A stretch of DNA of 64,000 nt from Ilyonectria destructans (GCA_020740775.1 JAHEWK010000002.1:4650001-4714000); one strand, 5' to 3'; positions 25,208 through 38,830 are shown, numbered from the stretch's first letter. Notes: generated by a model not told the origin, from the sequence alone. Numbers and translations are program-made.

Positions 25208-28200
25208 TAAAATAGAAGTAGTTAAATAAAAAAAGAATTAATTTCTATATAATTTCTATATATATTTTAATTTCCTTAAGAAATATAGCCTACTAGCTAT
25301 TAATAAATATTAAATTAATTATCTTTTTATTAAATTTTAATTTAATTTTTATAAATTTTTTTTTTTTAAAAATATCTAATTTTTAAAGAAATAAAAAAAA
25401 TAGTAATTTTTACTATTTAAATTTAAAATATTAAATATAGATATAGTAAAAAAAGAAAATTAAATTAAAATAATATAAAGTAATTCTCTAAATCTATAAG
25501 AAAAATTAATATAGATTCTTTTCTTATAAAGAATTATTATAATAATTAAAATAATTAATAGAGAAATAATTCTAATTTAAAAAGAAAAAAGAAAAATTTA
25601 AAGAATTATAATAATAAAATTTAAAAGTACTGTATTTATAATAGTAAAAAGTATTTTATATTAAAATACTTTAAGAAGAAAAGAAAATTAATAAAATTAT
25701 AGTAAAAAAAAAGAAATTTAATATAGATAATTTAATAGAAATTAATAAATTAACTCTTAAAGTTAAATTTTAAATAATAGCTAAAATTATAATTAGATAT
25801 AAAGAATTTATTAAAATCTATAGAATTTTAAATTTAAAATCTATAGAGTTTTAAATTTAAAAATAAAAGTAGATTCTATTAGTAATAAGCTAGCTATTTA
25901 TTTATATCTTTAAAAAAAGAAATTTTAAATTTTAAATTTAAAAGCTATTAAAAAGTATAAAATCTAAATATAATAAATTTAAATTATCTTTTTTAAAATA
26001 ATAAATCTATAAAATTAAATTAAAATCTTTATATTAATAATAATTAAAGTTAAAAGAGATTTAACTTTTTTAAAAAGCTTCTTATTATTATTAATATTAA
26101 TTTTAAAAAATCTAACTATTTATTAGAATTTAGTAAATTAAATATAGATATTTAAAATATTTTAAGCTAATTTAAAAACTATCTCTAAATATAAATTTAA
26201 ATAACTATATAAGAATATTATAAAAATCTATAGAATTATAATTCTAAATAAATCCTTTTAAATTTTCAGTAATAATATTTAAAGTAAAAATAAAAATTTT
26301 AACTTACTTTTTAAATTTTTAAATTATTAAGATATCTTTTTTAGCTAAAAGCTTTAAGATTTTATCTCTCTATTAAGCTATAAATTATAATATTAAGTTA
26401 CTTTTTAATAAGAAGCTTTTTTTTAAATTAATATACTCTTTATTCTTAAAGAAATTATAGACTCTTTAAGATTATATCTAAAAAGAATTTAATTAATAGC
26501 TATATCTATCTCTTAAAAAATTTAATAAATACTTTTATACTATTTATATTAAAATTAAATAGAAATTTAAAATTCTATATAAATTACTAAAAATTAAATA
26601 TTATTACTAAAAAGAATTAATATTTTTTATTTTTAATAATAGAAATTATAGACTATATAAAAAGTATAAAATTCTTTTTAAAGATTAATATTAAGAATAT
26701 CTATTATTATATATATATTTAAAAAGATAATAAATAGAAAATAATATTTTATATTTAATATAGTTATTTTAAGTATTTAATAATATTATTTAAATTTATT
26801 AATATTTCTACTATATTTTAAAATTATATTTATTAGATTCTATAAAGCCTACTATATATTATTTATATAGTTTATCTAAATAATATTTTTATCTTTTTAA
26901 AAAATTAAAATTTCTATATAAATTATCTCTAATAGATATTTAATTAACTCTATAAAATTAATTTTTTTACTAAATAATCTAAATATTCCTTCTATTAATA
27001 TAAAATAAAATATTTTAAATTTATTTTTTTTAAATAAAAAGATATTAATAGACTTTAAAAAAATCTAAATAATAACTAAATAAAAAAAGTTTAAAATCTT
27101 TTAAGAGATTTAAATATTTTTAGAATTTTAGAATTTCTATTATAAATTTATTTATAGATATTTAAAAATTACTACATCTTTAAGTAATTTACTAAAAAAA
27201 AAAATTAAATAGAAAGAAATTAAAAAATATTTTATTAAATAAAATTAAAAAAAAAGTATTTTATTAGCTTATTTAAGCTTTTTAAAAAATATTACTTTTA
27301 AGATACTATAATCTATTTCTTTCTATCTACTTAAAGATTAATATCTTTAGATTTATAATAGCTAGAATTACTTTTTAATTTAATAAATAAAAACTATATT
27401 ATTTTTTTACTTTTTAATTATAAAAATTTAAATAATTTAAATTAAAATATAATATTTTAAATTAGAAATTAATAGCTATTATAGAGTTATTTAAATATTA
27501 ATAATACTATCTTAAAAAGGCTATAATTTCTATTAAGATTTAAAGTAATTATTTTAATTTATAAAATTTTATAAAAACTTCTAGATTTAATAATAAATAG
27601 ACTAAATAGTATATCTATATTATACTTTATAATTTTATAATAAAATATAAATTTAAAAAGATAAATTTAACTAATAGTCTATTAAAATAGCTTAAATTTA
27701 AAAATAAAAAGCTTTTAAATATTAAATTACTTAACTAATTAGAATATTAATTAGCTAAAATTAAAATAATTTAAATTTTAAAAAATAAAGGAAATTCTAA
27801 TTAGATAAAATAAAAAATTAAAAATTAAAAAAATATTAATATAGATAAAAAGAATTTATCTATAAATTCCCTAAAGAGTATATTAAATAAATTAACTTTA
27901 AAGAATTAAATCTATTAAATCTAAAAGAAAATAAATTATAAACTATTTATTTTCCTTCTAATAGTTAAGAAGGCTATATTTTAAAAAGAAATCTATAAGA
28001 TAGTAATATTCTATTTAATTATAAAGTTAATTTAATTTCTTTAAAAGAAAAATCTAAAAATATAATATTAAAAAAAAATAACTTTATAATAATAACTTAA
28101 AAAAGTAAATTTTAATCTATTAAAAATAAATTACTATATTATAAATAATAATTATTTATTCTAAATAAAAAGACTATAAAGTATATTCTTTTATAATTAT

Positions 28201-28493
28201 ATTATAATAATCTATTTACTGGCTATTTTAAAATTAAAAGAATTTAAATTCTTCTTTAAAGATATTTCTACTAAATAGAAATTAATAAGAATATTAAAAA
28301 TTAAATATAGATATATATAATCTATTAAAAAGCTATAGTAAAAAAAATATAAATTCTTTAGTAAATTTATATTATTTTTAATATTAGATTAATTCTAATA
28401 AGAAATCTTAATAGATTTTATTATAGAATTTCTATTAATTTAATAATAAAAAAGATTAATATAATTCTAATAATAATTAACTAATATATAAAG

Positions 28494-29533
28494 TATTAAG
28501 AGGTTAGAGTACTTTAGTATATATATACCTAGAGGGGGGACTAAAAGCTTAATAGTAAAAAAAAAAAAAAACTAATAATAGTATTAATAATATAGACTAT
28601 ATACTCAATCTATTTAAAGGTTAATAGTTACTTAAATAGACTAAGGTTTCTAATCTAACTGATTACCTTTTCTAATACCTTAATAAGCTGTAGGAATAGC
28701 TATATCTTAAAAAGCTAGATCTACTGGAAAAGCTAGATCTACTGGAAAAGCTAGATCTTAAAAAAGGTAAAATTATAATAGATATAAAAGCTCTATAAGC
28801 CTTACCTCTTCCACTCCAGTTATCTTTCCATCCTTATATATATCTTAACTAACTACTTAACTAACTACTTAACTAACTAAAGATATCTGCTTTCTATCTT
28901 ACCCTTCAGACTGATATAGTATCTTCTAATTATAGCTATACTTATAGCTTCTATTTTAATCTGCACTACTTAATCTAAAGTAACCTAATCCTTATTTTAA
29001 AGCTATAAATTACAGCTAAAAAGTCTAGACTTAAAGATATTAAAAGAGTATAAATTAATTAACCCAGCAAACTATATCTAGTGCAGTTACTTATATTTAG
29101 CTGCTATATAATTTAAGAGCTAGCCGGCCTAAATATATAGATTTAAGACTCTAGATTACTATTAAGATAGGCTGTCTTAGGATAATAGTTTAGAACTGCA
29201 AAAGTAGGATAACTTCTCCAGCCGAAAAGGCATTCTTAAATAGCTTATCCGGCTCTAGCTATACAGTATAGATTATACAGCTGATATATAATATAGTATT
29301 AGTCAACTTGCAGCTAAAGAATTAATATAAGAATATAAGGGAACTGAATTATAGAGGGATGTTACGGAGGAGGTTATATGCTTAGTAGTCTTTTCTGGAG
29401 TCAGCGGACTGATATAGAAGAGGCAAAAGACTGTAATTAGGTTTATAATTAATAGATTAAGTTCCTTATTACACTTATATAAGAATGTGATATAGAATTT
29501 AAAATAGTAGTTAGAATAGTGATTTTAATAATA
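28494..29533 (-). mobile_element. Family F element, full-length RIP-mutated copy
   Basis: 1,040 bp in reverse orientation (TATTAAGAGG... to ...GATTTTAATAATA), collinear with copy B. Flanked by ATATAAAG at 28486-28493 and 29534-29541 (8-10 bp depending on the end chosen). The empty site is visible, inverted, near 4080. RIP is moderate: the stretch matching the minus-strand open frame of copy B keeps many codons. Confidence 0.82.
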
Positions 29534-30777
29534 ATATAAAGTATATAGTATTTCTTTTTATTTAGATAATAATTAATATAGTAAAATTAATAAGAAGAAA
29601 TTATAATAAAATTAAATTAAAATATAAATCCCCTAAAGGGAATTATAAGTAATAAAGATTTAATATTTATAAGTAATTTCTAATTTAAATTATACTACTA
29701 AAGTAATATTAAAAGATATCTTTTAATAGTATTTTATTTATAAATTAATATATAAATAAAAGAATAAATTAAAATTTAAAATATTACTTAAGATATTTTA
29801 TTAATAAATAATAAAGTAATTAGATAGTATTACTGCAGTTAGTATAATATATATATAATAATATTAAAAATAATATAATTAAATTCTTTTTTTTAAAAAT
29901 CTTAATAGGCTATTTTTTTAATTTAAATCTATATATTAAGAATAATATATTTAGAAGAAAAATACTAAAAGCTAATATAAAAGTATATTATCTTAAAGAG
30001 CTATATAAGAATCTTAAGAAATATTAAAAAAAACTATAAAAAGATAAATAAATAATTATAATAAATAATATAAGGATATTCTTTTTATAATTAGTAATTT
30101 AATTAGTCTTATAATAAAAAAATCTTAATATTAAAAAAGAAAAATATAAATTAATATTAAAAAGAATTATTCTATTTTAAATACTTAAGAAAATTAAATT
30201 ATAAACTCATTAATTAGTACTTTTAAATAAATATAATTATATTTATAATATATTCTATATTAATCTTTTAGAATTTTAATATCTTAAGAAGTAAAATTAA
30301 TTTAAATTACTACTAATTTTAAATTTTAAAGAAATTAACTTTAGTAGAAAGTAGAAAAAATAAAAAATAAAAAATAAATAGTAAAAATAGAAAATAAATT
30401 ACTTTTTAATTAAATAGAAAAACTAACTATTAGAATATAATTAGTAGACTACTAAAAATAATATAAAAAGTATATAAAAATTAATTAAAAAGTATATTAA
30501 AGTAGCTATAAAATTTAAATAAAAATATAATTATCTAAAAGAAAGATTATAATATAAAAGATTATTAGTAAAATAAAAAAAACTATAAAAAGTTCTAATA
30601 ATTAATTAATTAAAATTAAAATTTAAAATCTAATTAATATTAAAATATATAAAAAAGAAACTATTAATATCTATAAAAGAAACCTCTATAATTAGAGTTT
30701 ATATCTATTTATTTTTAAATAGCTAATAATTAAGAGTATAATAATATAAATTTTAATAAAAAATAAAAAAGAATTTA

Positions 30778-30808
<31 letters not shown>

Positions 30809-32152
30809 TATTTAATATTATAATTTCCGTTTAAATTATTTTATTTTTAACTATAGTAAGAAATATAATTAAAACTACTTAAAATTTAATAATAAAAATT
30901 TAAAGTAAAATCTTAATTAATAGTTATCTCTAAATAAGAAAAGCTTTTTAATTTTAATTATTTTTATTTTTATAGATATTACTAATAATAAATTTAATCT
31001 TCTAATAAAATATAATCTTAGCTGCTATTTAAATAGAAAACTCTATATTTAATATAAGTAATTAAAAATATTAATAATTAATTTAATTTTAAATATTTTA
31101 AATATTATTTCTCTAGAATATACTATTAATAATACTTATATTAAAAAGTTAAAAATAATACTTATAATTTAATATAAATTACTAAAAGGCTTATAGATAG
31201 TTAGAATAATATAGTAGGAAGTAATAAGAATTTTATATTAAAATTAAACTTTTTAAAGAAAATATTAATTAATTTACTTTAAGTATTTAAAATAAATAAT
31301 ATCTATTAAAATAGTAGCTATAAATCCCTTTAAGTTATAATATATAGAGTAAATCTTCTTTATAAAATAGAAACTCTTTAGTAGTAAGATTATAATCTTT
31401 ATGGCTTTAATTTATAGTAAAATTAAATTAAAAAAATAGTAAGAGCTATTAATATACTTTAAAAGCTAGTATATAAATCAATAGAAAGAATTAAAATTAA
31501 ATATATCTCTCTTTATTATTATAACTATATTATAATAATTAGTAAATAGATTATTAAAAAGAAAGAAAAATTTATAATTTATAAGTAACTTTAATTTAAA
31601 TATAATACTAATAATAACTAAAAGTAATATTATTATAAAAATAGAAAATTATCTTTAGATTAAAAAAAAATTAATCTATATAGAATTAAAATTAATTAAT
31701 TTTACTATTTTATAAAATAGAATAAAAGAATAAAAATAAAAAAAATAGTAGATAATATAAGCCTATAGAATAGTAATAATAATAAAAAAGAAATTAAATT
31801 TAAATAGATATATCTATATTTATATAGCTACTATATTATATAATTTTAATTACTTTTAATATAATTACTCTTTAAATAAAAAGTAATTAAATTAATAAGA
31901 ATTTAAATACTATAAAAATTAAAAATTAATATTATAATTTATAAATATATCTAATTTCTTAGTAAATACTACTAATTATATTAATAATATTATTCTACTT
32001 ATAATTAGAATTTCTATTTTTAAGATTTATTATTCTTAAATAATTAAAGTTTAATATCTTTATATAGATTAGCTACTTTAAGATATTTATAATTTTTATA
32101 ATTAAAACTATTAACTATTTAATAAGAATACTATAGATTAATAGAAAGATTT

Positions 32153-32378
32153 TATAATAGAGACAATATATAGAGATCTAATAGTAAATAAGAAATTAAT
32201 AGTTAGCTAATATACTACTTAATTAAGATATAAATTTTAAATAATTAAATAGTATTACTTTTTTAATTAAAAAGAGAAATAAGCTTTAATTTTATTATTA
32301 TTAGAAATATATCTTTTTACTATTTAATTATTATTATTAAATTCCTTATAAATTATAATATTCTTTATTAATATTATA
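32153..32378 (+). repeat. Gypsy1 LTR (3' LTR of copy 3)
   Basis: 226 bp, plus orientation, TATAATAGAGACAATATATAG...TATTAATATTATA. Confidence 0.85.
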
Positions 32379-32382
32379 TAAA

Positions 32383-32897
32383 GCTATAAGTTATAGCTTA
32401 AAAGTCTAAATTGAAAAATATTAAATAAATTTAAACTGATAGATTTAATACTATATATTTAACATAGTTATTAATTTTAAGCTGCTATACTATTTAAAAG
32501 CTAGCTGGTATAAATTTACCTCTATAATACTAAGTTACTAAAGAGCTGTACTATCTTAAGATTCTTCTTAAAAACTACTAAATAAATAGAATCCATTTAG
32601 TAAAAAGAGAATTTCTTAAGAAATTATATTATAACTATATATTCTGAACTATATAGCTGAAAAATAAGGTAGTATTAGTTAACTTATAGCTAAAAAACTA
32701 ATAACTATAAGAATTTAAAGGAATTTAGTTAGTTCTAATAGTAGCTATAAAGAAATAATAGATATTATAAAGAAGATTTAAAAGAGATAAAAAACTGTAA
32801 TTAAATTTATAATTAATAGATTAAGTTCCTTATTATACTAATATAAAAATATAATATAGAATTTAAAATAGTAATTAAAATAGTAATTTTAATAATA
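32383..32897 (-). mobile_element. Family F element, truncated copy lacking the constant GATA end
   Basis: About 515 bp collinear with the CATTG-proximal half of family F in reverse orientation, ending TAATTTTAATAATA. It begins next to the Gypsy1 LTR end at 32378 and so lacks the half that truncated copies elsewhere keep; recombination or deletion is likely. Heavily RIP-mutated. Confidence 0.68.
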
Positions 32898-33494
32898 ATA
32901 GTTTTCTTTATAACTACTTTAGTTTTTACTATAGTAGAAAATATAGCTAAAGTAGCTTAAAACTTAATAGTAGAAATTTAAAATAAAATCTCAGCTAGTA
33001 GTTATTTCTAAATAAAAAAAAAGATTTAATTCTAATTACTTTAATTCTTATAAATATTACTAATAATAATCTTAATTTTCTAATAAAATATAGCCTTAAT
33101 TATTATTTAAGTAGAAAGCTCTATATTTAATATAAATAATTAAGAGTATTAATAATTAACTTAATTTAGAGTATTCTAGATATTATTTCTTTAAAATTTA
33201 CTATTAGTAATATTTAATATTAAAAAAGTAAAAGTAATATTTATAATTTAATATAAATTACTAAAAAACTTATATATAGTTAAAATAATATAGTAAAAAG
33301 TAATAAGAATTTTATATTAAAATTAAACTTTCTAGAGGAAGTATTAATTAACTTACTTTAAATATTTAGAATAAATAATATCTATTAAAATAGTAGCTAT
33401 AAATTTCTTTAATTTATAATATATAAAGTAGATTTTCTCTATAGAGTAAAAGCTCCTTAGTATTAAAATTATAATTTTTATAGTTTTAATTTAT

Positions 33495-34583
33495 CCCTTA
33501 ATAAGGGAACTTAATATTTAAATTTACTGTATTTTTATTATATATATTACAGTTACTAAGGCCCAAGTTTAAATTTTAAGCTGCTTTTTTTCTTCTTCTA
33601 CTGGAATTCTATCTAACTTTTTTAACTTATTCTAATCTTAATATCTAAACCTATAAATTCTATAACCCAACCTAACGCCCTAAGATCTCTAATACCTATA
33701 ATAACTCAAGTTATTTAAATCCGCCCTCTTACTCTAGCTGGCTAGTATCTATACCAGCTTAATATAATATAAGAACTCTTTAAATTAGGGCTTATATATC
33801 TTTTTAGTAATTCTGTTAATAAATACCTACTGCTTTATATTTAGCTCTTTAGCTTTAAAGGCTTTAATTAGTTTAAATAGAGCTGCTATTTCTATTTAGA
33901 TAAAGAATATATTAATATAGATTATCTAATTTCCCTATAAATCTTATTTATTAGTATTATTAAGGAAGAAACTACAGCTAAAGATAACTAATATAATCTT
34001 TTATTAAATAGTTAGATTATAGGCTCTATTTAAAGGGAATTTTAATAGACTGAAAAGTCTATTTTCTTTAAGAAACTAAAAATATACTATATATTTTTAG
34101 TTTTCTATTGGGTTATTAATATTATATTAATATATAATATTATATAGATATATAAGATATTACTAATATCTTAATCTTAAATAAGTAGAATCTTAAAGTA
34201 TTAAATAGATAATAGTTACTATAATAAAAATTAATAAGATTAGATAATTATTAGAAGGAAAGTTAATCTCTTAATAATAGAAGATATTAGTCTCTCTTAT
34301 ATCTTATTACTTAAAATAAAGTTTCTATCTTAAGATTATTAACTATAGATAATAGAGTTATTAATTAACTCTATTATCTATAGATAGTAAGATTAAAATT
34401 AAAAGGATTAAATTAAAGCTTAAGGTAAAGATTAGTATATAATAATCTTATTATTTAGCTACTATATCTACTAGTACTGAATATAGTACTTACTATTTAT
34501 CTTTACTATTTAAGAATACTATATAATTTTAATCTATTTAATAATATTAAATAAAGCTATAAAAAAAAAAAAAAAAAACTAAA
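33495..34583 (+). mobile_element. Family G retroposon, full-length copy
   Basis: 1,089 bp flanked by a perfect 14-bp direct repeat TAGTTTTAATTTAT (33481-33494 and 34584-34597). The 5' end is the palindrome CCCTTAATAAGGG; the 3' end is a long A run ending ACTAAA. One frame (about 33660-34360) reads for over 200 codons if RIP-type stops are ignored: all stops are TAA or TAG except one TGA, which is TAA in the inverted copy. I recognise no domain. Moderately mutated (some CpA/TpG left). Properties fit a non-LTR retroposon moved by target-primed reverse transcription; too long for a typical SINE and with no RT of its own. Confidence 0.78.
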
Positions 34584-35505
34584 TAGTTTTAATTTATAGA
34601 AAGATAGAATTAAAAAAAGTAATAAAAGCTATTAGTATACTTTAAAAGTTAACAGATAAATTAATAGAAAAGCTAAAATTAAAAATATCTTTTTTTTATT
34701 ATTATAGCTATATTATAATAATTAGTAGATAAATTATTAAAAAGAAGAAAAAACTTATAGTTTATAAATAGTCTTAATCTAAATATAGTATTAATAATAA
34801 CTAAAGGTAATATTATTATAAAAATAGAATATTATCTTTAGGTTAAAAGAAATTTAATTTATATAAAATTAAAATTAATTAATCTTGTTATTTTATAAAA
34901 TAAAATAAAAATAGAATATATATTAAATATCTATAATTTAAATAGACTTTCTATATAGAAATAAATAGATTAAAATACTTAAAATTAAAATCTAAAAGAT
35001 ACTTTAAAAAATATAGCTAAATATCTACTCTAAATAAATATAATCTTAAGTAGAAATTAAAAATACTATAATTTATAAAAAAAAAAAAAAAAAAAAAAAA
35101 AAGAATAATAAGTAATATAAATCTATAGAGTAATAATAATAAAAAAAAGAAATTAAATTTAAATAGATATAGCTATATTTATATAGCTACTATATTATAT
35201 AATCTTAATTACTTTTAATATAATTACTCTTTAAATAAAAAGTAATTAAATTAATAAGAATTTAAATACTATATAAATTAGAAATTAATATTATAATTTA
35301 TAAATATATCTAATTTCTTAATAAATACTATTAATTATAATTTTATTCTATTTTTAATTAGAGTTTCTATTTTTATAATTTACTATTTTTAGATAATTAA
35401 AATTTAATATTTTTAAGTAGATTAATTACTTTAAAATATTTATAATTTCTATAATTAAAATTATTAACTATTTAATAAAAATACTATAGGTTAATAAAGA
35501 TATTT

Positions 35506-35731
35506 TATAATAAAAGAAATATATAGAGGTCTAATAGTAAGTAAAAGATTAATAATTAGCTAATATATTAACTAATTAAAAGATAAAATTTAAATAATTA
35601 AACAATATTATCCCTCTAATTAAAAAGAGAAGTAAGCTTTAATTTTATTATTATTAGAAATATATCTTTTTACTATCTAATTATTATTATTAAATTTCTT
35701 ATAAATTATAATATTCTTTATTAATATTATA
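35506..35731 (+). repeat. Gypsy1 LTR (3' LTR of copy 4)
   Basis: 226 bp, TATAATAAAAGAAATATATAG...TTAATATTATA, collinear with 32153-32378. Confidence 0.85.
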
Positions 35732-35802
35732 TATAATAATAATAATAAAAAAAGAAAATAGAACTTATATTTTATAATTATAATTATTTATATTATAATT
35801 AC

Positions 35803-36123
35803 CATTATTAAAATCACTGTTCTAACTATTGTTTTAAATTCTGTATTACATACTTATATAAGTATAATAAGAGACTTAGTCTATTAATTGTAAATCTAAT
35901 TACAGTCTTTAAGATACAGCTATTCCTACAGCTTTTTAAGGTATTAAAAAAGGTAACCAGTTAGACTAAAAACCTTAGTCTGTCTGAGTAAACTATTAAC
36001 CTTTAAATAGACTGAGTATATAGTCTGTATTATTAATACTATTATTAGTGTTTTTTTTTTACTATTAAGCTTCTAGTCCCCCCTTTAGGTATATATATAC
36101 TAAAGCACCCTAACCTCTTAATA
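35803..36123 (+). mobile_element. Family F element, 321-bp internally deleted copy
   Basis: Both family ends are present (CATTATTAAAATCACTG and CACCCTAACCTCTTAATA), but about 720 bp of the middle is missing: the first ~105 bp join directly to 'AAGATACAGCTATTCCTACAGC'. Flanked by a perfect 10-bp repeat TTATAATTAC (35793-35802 and 36124-36133), so it moved as a short unit. Partly RIP-mutated. Confidence 0.83.
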
Positions 36124-36207
36124 TTATAATTACTCTTTAAATAAAAAGTAATTAAATTAATAAAAATTAAAATATTATAGAAATTAAAATTAAATATTAT
36201 AATTTAT

Positions 36208-37530
36208 TTAGTTTTTTTTTTAGCTTTATTTAATATTATTAAATAGATTAAAGCTATATAATATTCTTAAATAATAAAGATAAATAGTAAGTACTATATT
36301 TAATATCAGTAGATATAGTAGCTAAATAATAAGGTTATTATATATTAATCTTTACTTTAAGTTTTAATTTAACTTTTCTAATTTTAATCCTACTATCTAT
36401 AGATAATAAAATTAATTAATAACTTTATTATCTACAGTTAATAACCTTAAGATAGAAATCTTATTTTAAGTAATAAGATATTTGGTTTTTTTAGCTTTAC
36501 TTAATATCATCAGATAGATTAAAGCTATATAGTATTCTCAAACAGTAGAGATAAACAGTAAGTACTACACCCAGTACCAGTAGATACAGTAGCTAAATAA
36601 TAAGGTTGTTATATACTGGTCTTTGCCTTAAGCTTTAATTCTTGGCAACTGTGACGTGCATATTGAAAATACAGTAACTTCAAATATTAGGTTCCCTTAT
36701 TAAGGGAAGTAATAAGATATAAAAGAGATATTTTTATTACTAAAAGATTAATTTTTCTTCTAATAATTATTTAATCTTATTGACTTTTATTATAGTAACT
36801 ACTATTATCTACTAACTCTTTAAGATTCTATTTATCTAAAATTAAAATATCAGTAATATCTTATATATCTATATAATATTATATATTAATATAATATTAA
36901 TAACTTAATAGAAAACTGAAAATATATAGTATATTTTTAGTTTCTTAAAGAAAATAGACTTCTTAATCTATTAAGGTTCTCTTTAAATAGAGTCTATAAT
37001 CTAATTATTAAATAAAAAATTATATCAATTATCTTTAGCTATAATTTCTTTCTTAATAATACCAGTAGATAGAATTTATAGGGAAATTAAATAATCTATA
37101 TTAATATATTCTTTATCTAAATAGAAATAGCAGCTCTATTTAAATTAATTAAAGCCTTTAAAGCTAAAAGGCTAAATATAAAGTAGCAGATATTTATAAA
37201 TAGAATTACTAAAAAGATATATAAGCTTTAATTTAAAGAGCTTTTATATTATATCAAGCTAATATAGATACTAGCCAGCTAGAATACTAACTAGAGGGTA
37301 AATTTAAATAACTTAAGTTATTATAGATATTAGAGATCTTAGGGTATTCTAAAGGTTAGATTATAGAATTTATAGATTTAGATATTAAGATTAAAATAAG
37401 TTAAAAAAGTTAGATAGAATTTCAGTAAAAGAAGAAAAAAGCAGCTTAAAACTTAAATTTAGACTTTAGTAACTATAATATATATAATAAAAATACAGTA
37501 AATTTAAATATTAAATTTCCTTATTAAGGG
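36208..37530 (-). mobile_element. Family G retroposon, inverted full-length copy with a nested short copy
   Basis: Flanked by the perfect 14-bp repeat ATATTATAATTTAT (36194-36207 and 37531-37544). On the minus strand it begins CCCTTAATAAGG at 37530 and ends in an A-rich tail at 36208. After removing the nested 225-bp copy and its duplication, 1,084 bp remain, matching the 33495 copy. The degenerate frame seen in that copy is present here too. Confidence 0.8.
36482..36706 (-). mobile_element. Short family G derivative (225 bp), almost unmutated
   Basis: Minus strand: CCCTTAATAAGGGAACC...CACGTCACAGTTGCC, the 5' ~65 bp of family G, joined to its 3' ~155 bp with the tail GCTAAAAAAACCAA. About 860 bp of the middle is absent. 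Flanked by AAGTAATAAGATAT (36468-36481 and 36707-36720), a perfect 14-bp repeat. TpG and CpA are common, so it escaped RIP although it sits within a mutated copy of its own family. A SINE-like short form is a fair description. Confidence 0.82.
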
Positions 37531-37634
37531 ATATTATAATTTATAAATATATTATAATTTATAGTAACTTTCTACTAATTACTTTAAAAAATATTACTCT
37601 ATTAATAATAAAATTTCTAGTATTATATTATTAT

Positions 37635-38699
37635 TATTATTAAAATTACTATTTTAATTACTATTTTAAATTCTATATTATATACTTATATAAATATAAT
37701 AAGAAACTTAATCTATTAATTATAAATTTAATTATAGTTTTTTACCTTTTCTATATCAGTTAGCTAACTTTAGAAAAAACTACTAAATATATAACCTCCT
37801 CTATAATATCCCTTTATTAATTCCCTTAGGTTCTTATAGTTATTAATTCTTTAGCTATAAGTTAATTAATACTATATTATTTATTAGCTATATAGATTAT
37901 ATAGTATTATATAAGCTATTAATAAATACTCTTTCTACTAAAGAAAGTATATACCTTTAGTATTTTTAAATTAGAGCCTTAAGATAGATTAACTCTATAG
38001 TAACCTAAAGTTATAAAGCTATATTTTAATCTGCTAGCTCTTAAATTATATAATAGCTAAAAACTATTAGCTATATTAAATAAAGCTTATTAGATTAATT
38101 TATTTAGATTTCTATAATATCTTTAAACTCTAACTTTTTAGCTGCAATTTATAGCCTTAAAATAAGAGTTAGATTATTTAAAATTAAGTAATAAAAATAA
38201 AATAAAAAAGCTATAAGTATACTAATAATTAAGAAAGACTATATCAGTCTATAGTATAAAGTAGAAAGTAGATATCTTTAGTTAGTTAAGTAGTTAATTA
38301 AGTAGTTAATTAAGTAGTTAGTTAAATAGTTAGTTAAGATATATATAAAGATAGAAGAATAATTAGAATATAAAAGGGCTTATAGAGCTTTTATATTTAT
38401 TATAACTTTACCTTTTTTAAGATTTAGATTTTTTAGTAAATTTAGCTTTTTTAGTAGGTTTAGCTTTTTCAGTAGATTTAGCTTTTTTAAGATATAGCTA
38501 TTTGTATAGCTTATTAAGATATTAAAAAGATAATTAATTAGACTAGAAATCTTAATCTATTTAAGTAAACTATTAACCTTTAAATAGACTGAATATATAG
38601 TCTATATTATTAATACTATTATTAGTATTTTCTTTTACTATTAAGCTTTTAATTCTCCCTTTAGGTCTATATATATTAGGGTATCTTAACCTCTTAATA
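37635..38699 (+). mobile_element. Family F element, RIP-mutated copy
   Basis: 1,065 bp, collinear with copies A and B, from TATTATTAAAATTACT to CCTCTTAATA. The flanks are TAT/TTA-rich and no exact duplication can be picked. It has the four tandem 'AGTTAATTAAGT' units and the 'CTTTTTCAGTAGATTTAG' repeats. Confidence 0.8.
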
Positions 38700-38830
38700 T
38701 TTTATTATTTTTAATGAATAAAAAGCTAATTTCTCTATATAGAAATTCCTACTTTAAATAAATTAAATTTTATACTATTAAATTAATTAACTATTTAATA
38801 AAAAAAAACTATAGGTTAATAAAGAGTTTA

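Larger units (their letters stand above)
23440..32378 (+). mobile_element. Gypsy1 copy 3, 5' LTR missing, split by two family F elements
   Basis: Reverse complement of copy 1 order, so plus-stranded. It starts about 60 bp inside the 5' LTR, continues 24166->25208 and 28493->29534 after removal of two F elements, and ends in a complete 3' LTR at 32153-32378. The RT is readable through stops at about 26440-26880 and the integrase at about 29540-29800. Completely RIP-mutated. Its missing 5' LTR borders the Gypsy2 LTR at 23439, so that junction is a rearrangement or truncated insertion. Confidence 0.83.
32898..35731 (+). mobile_element. Gypsy1 copy 4, 3'-end fragment with LTR, split by family G
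   Basis: Collinear with the 3' part of copy 3 (about 30830-32378), beginning after the integrase and ending in a full LTR at 35506-35731. Interrupted at 33495-34583 by a complete family G element; the two sides rejoin cleanly. RIP-mutated, no frame. Confidence 0.78.
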
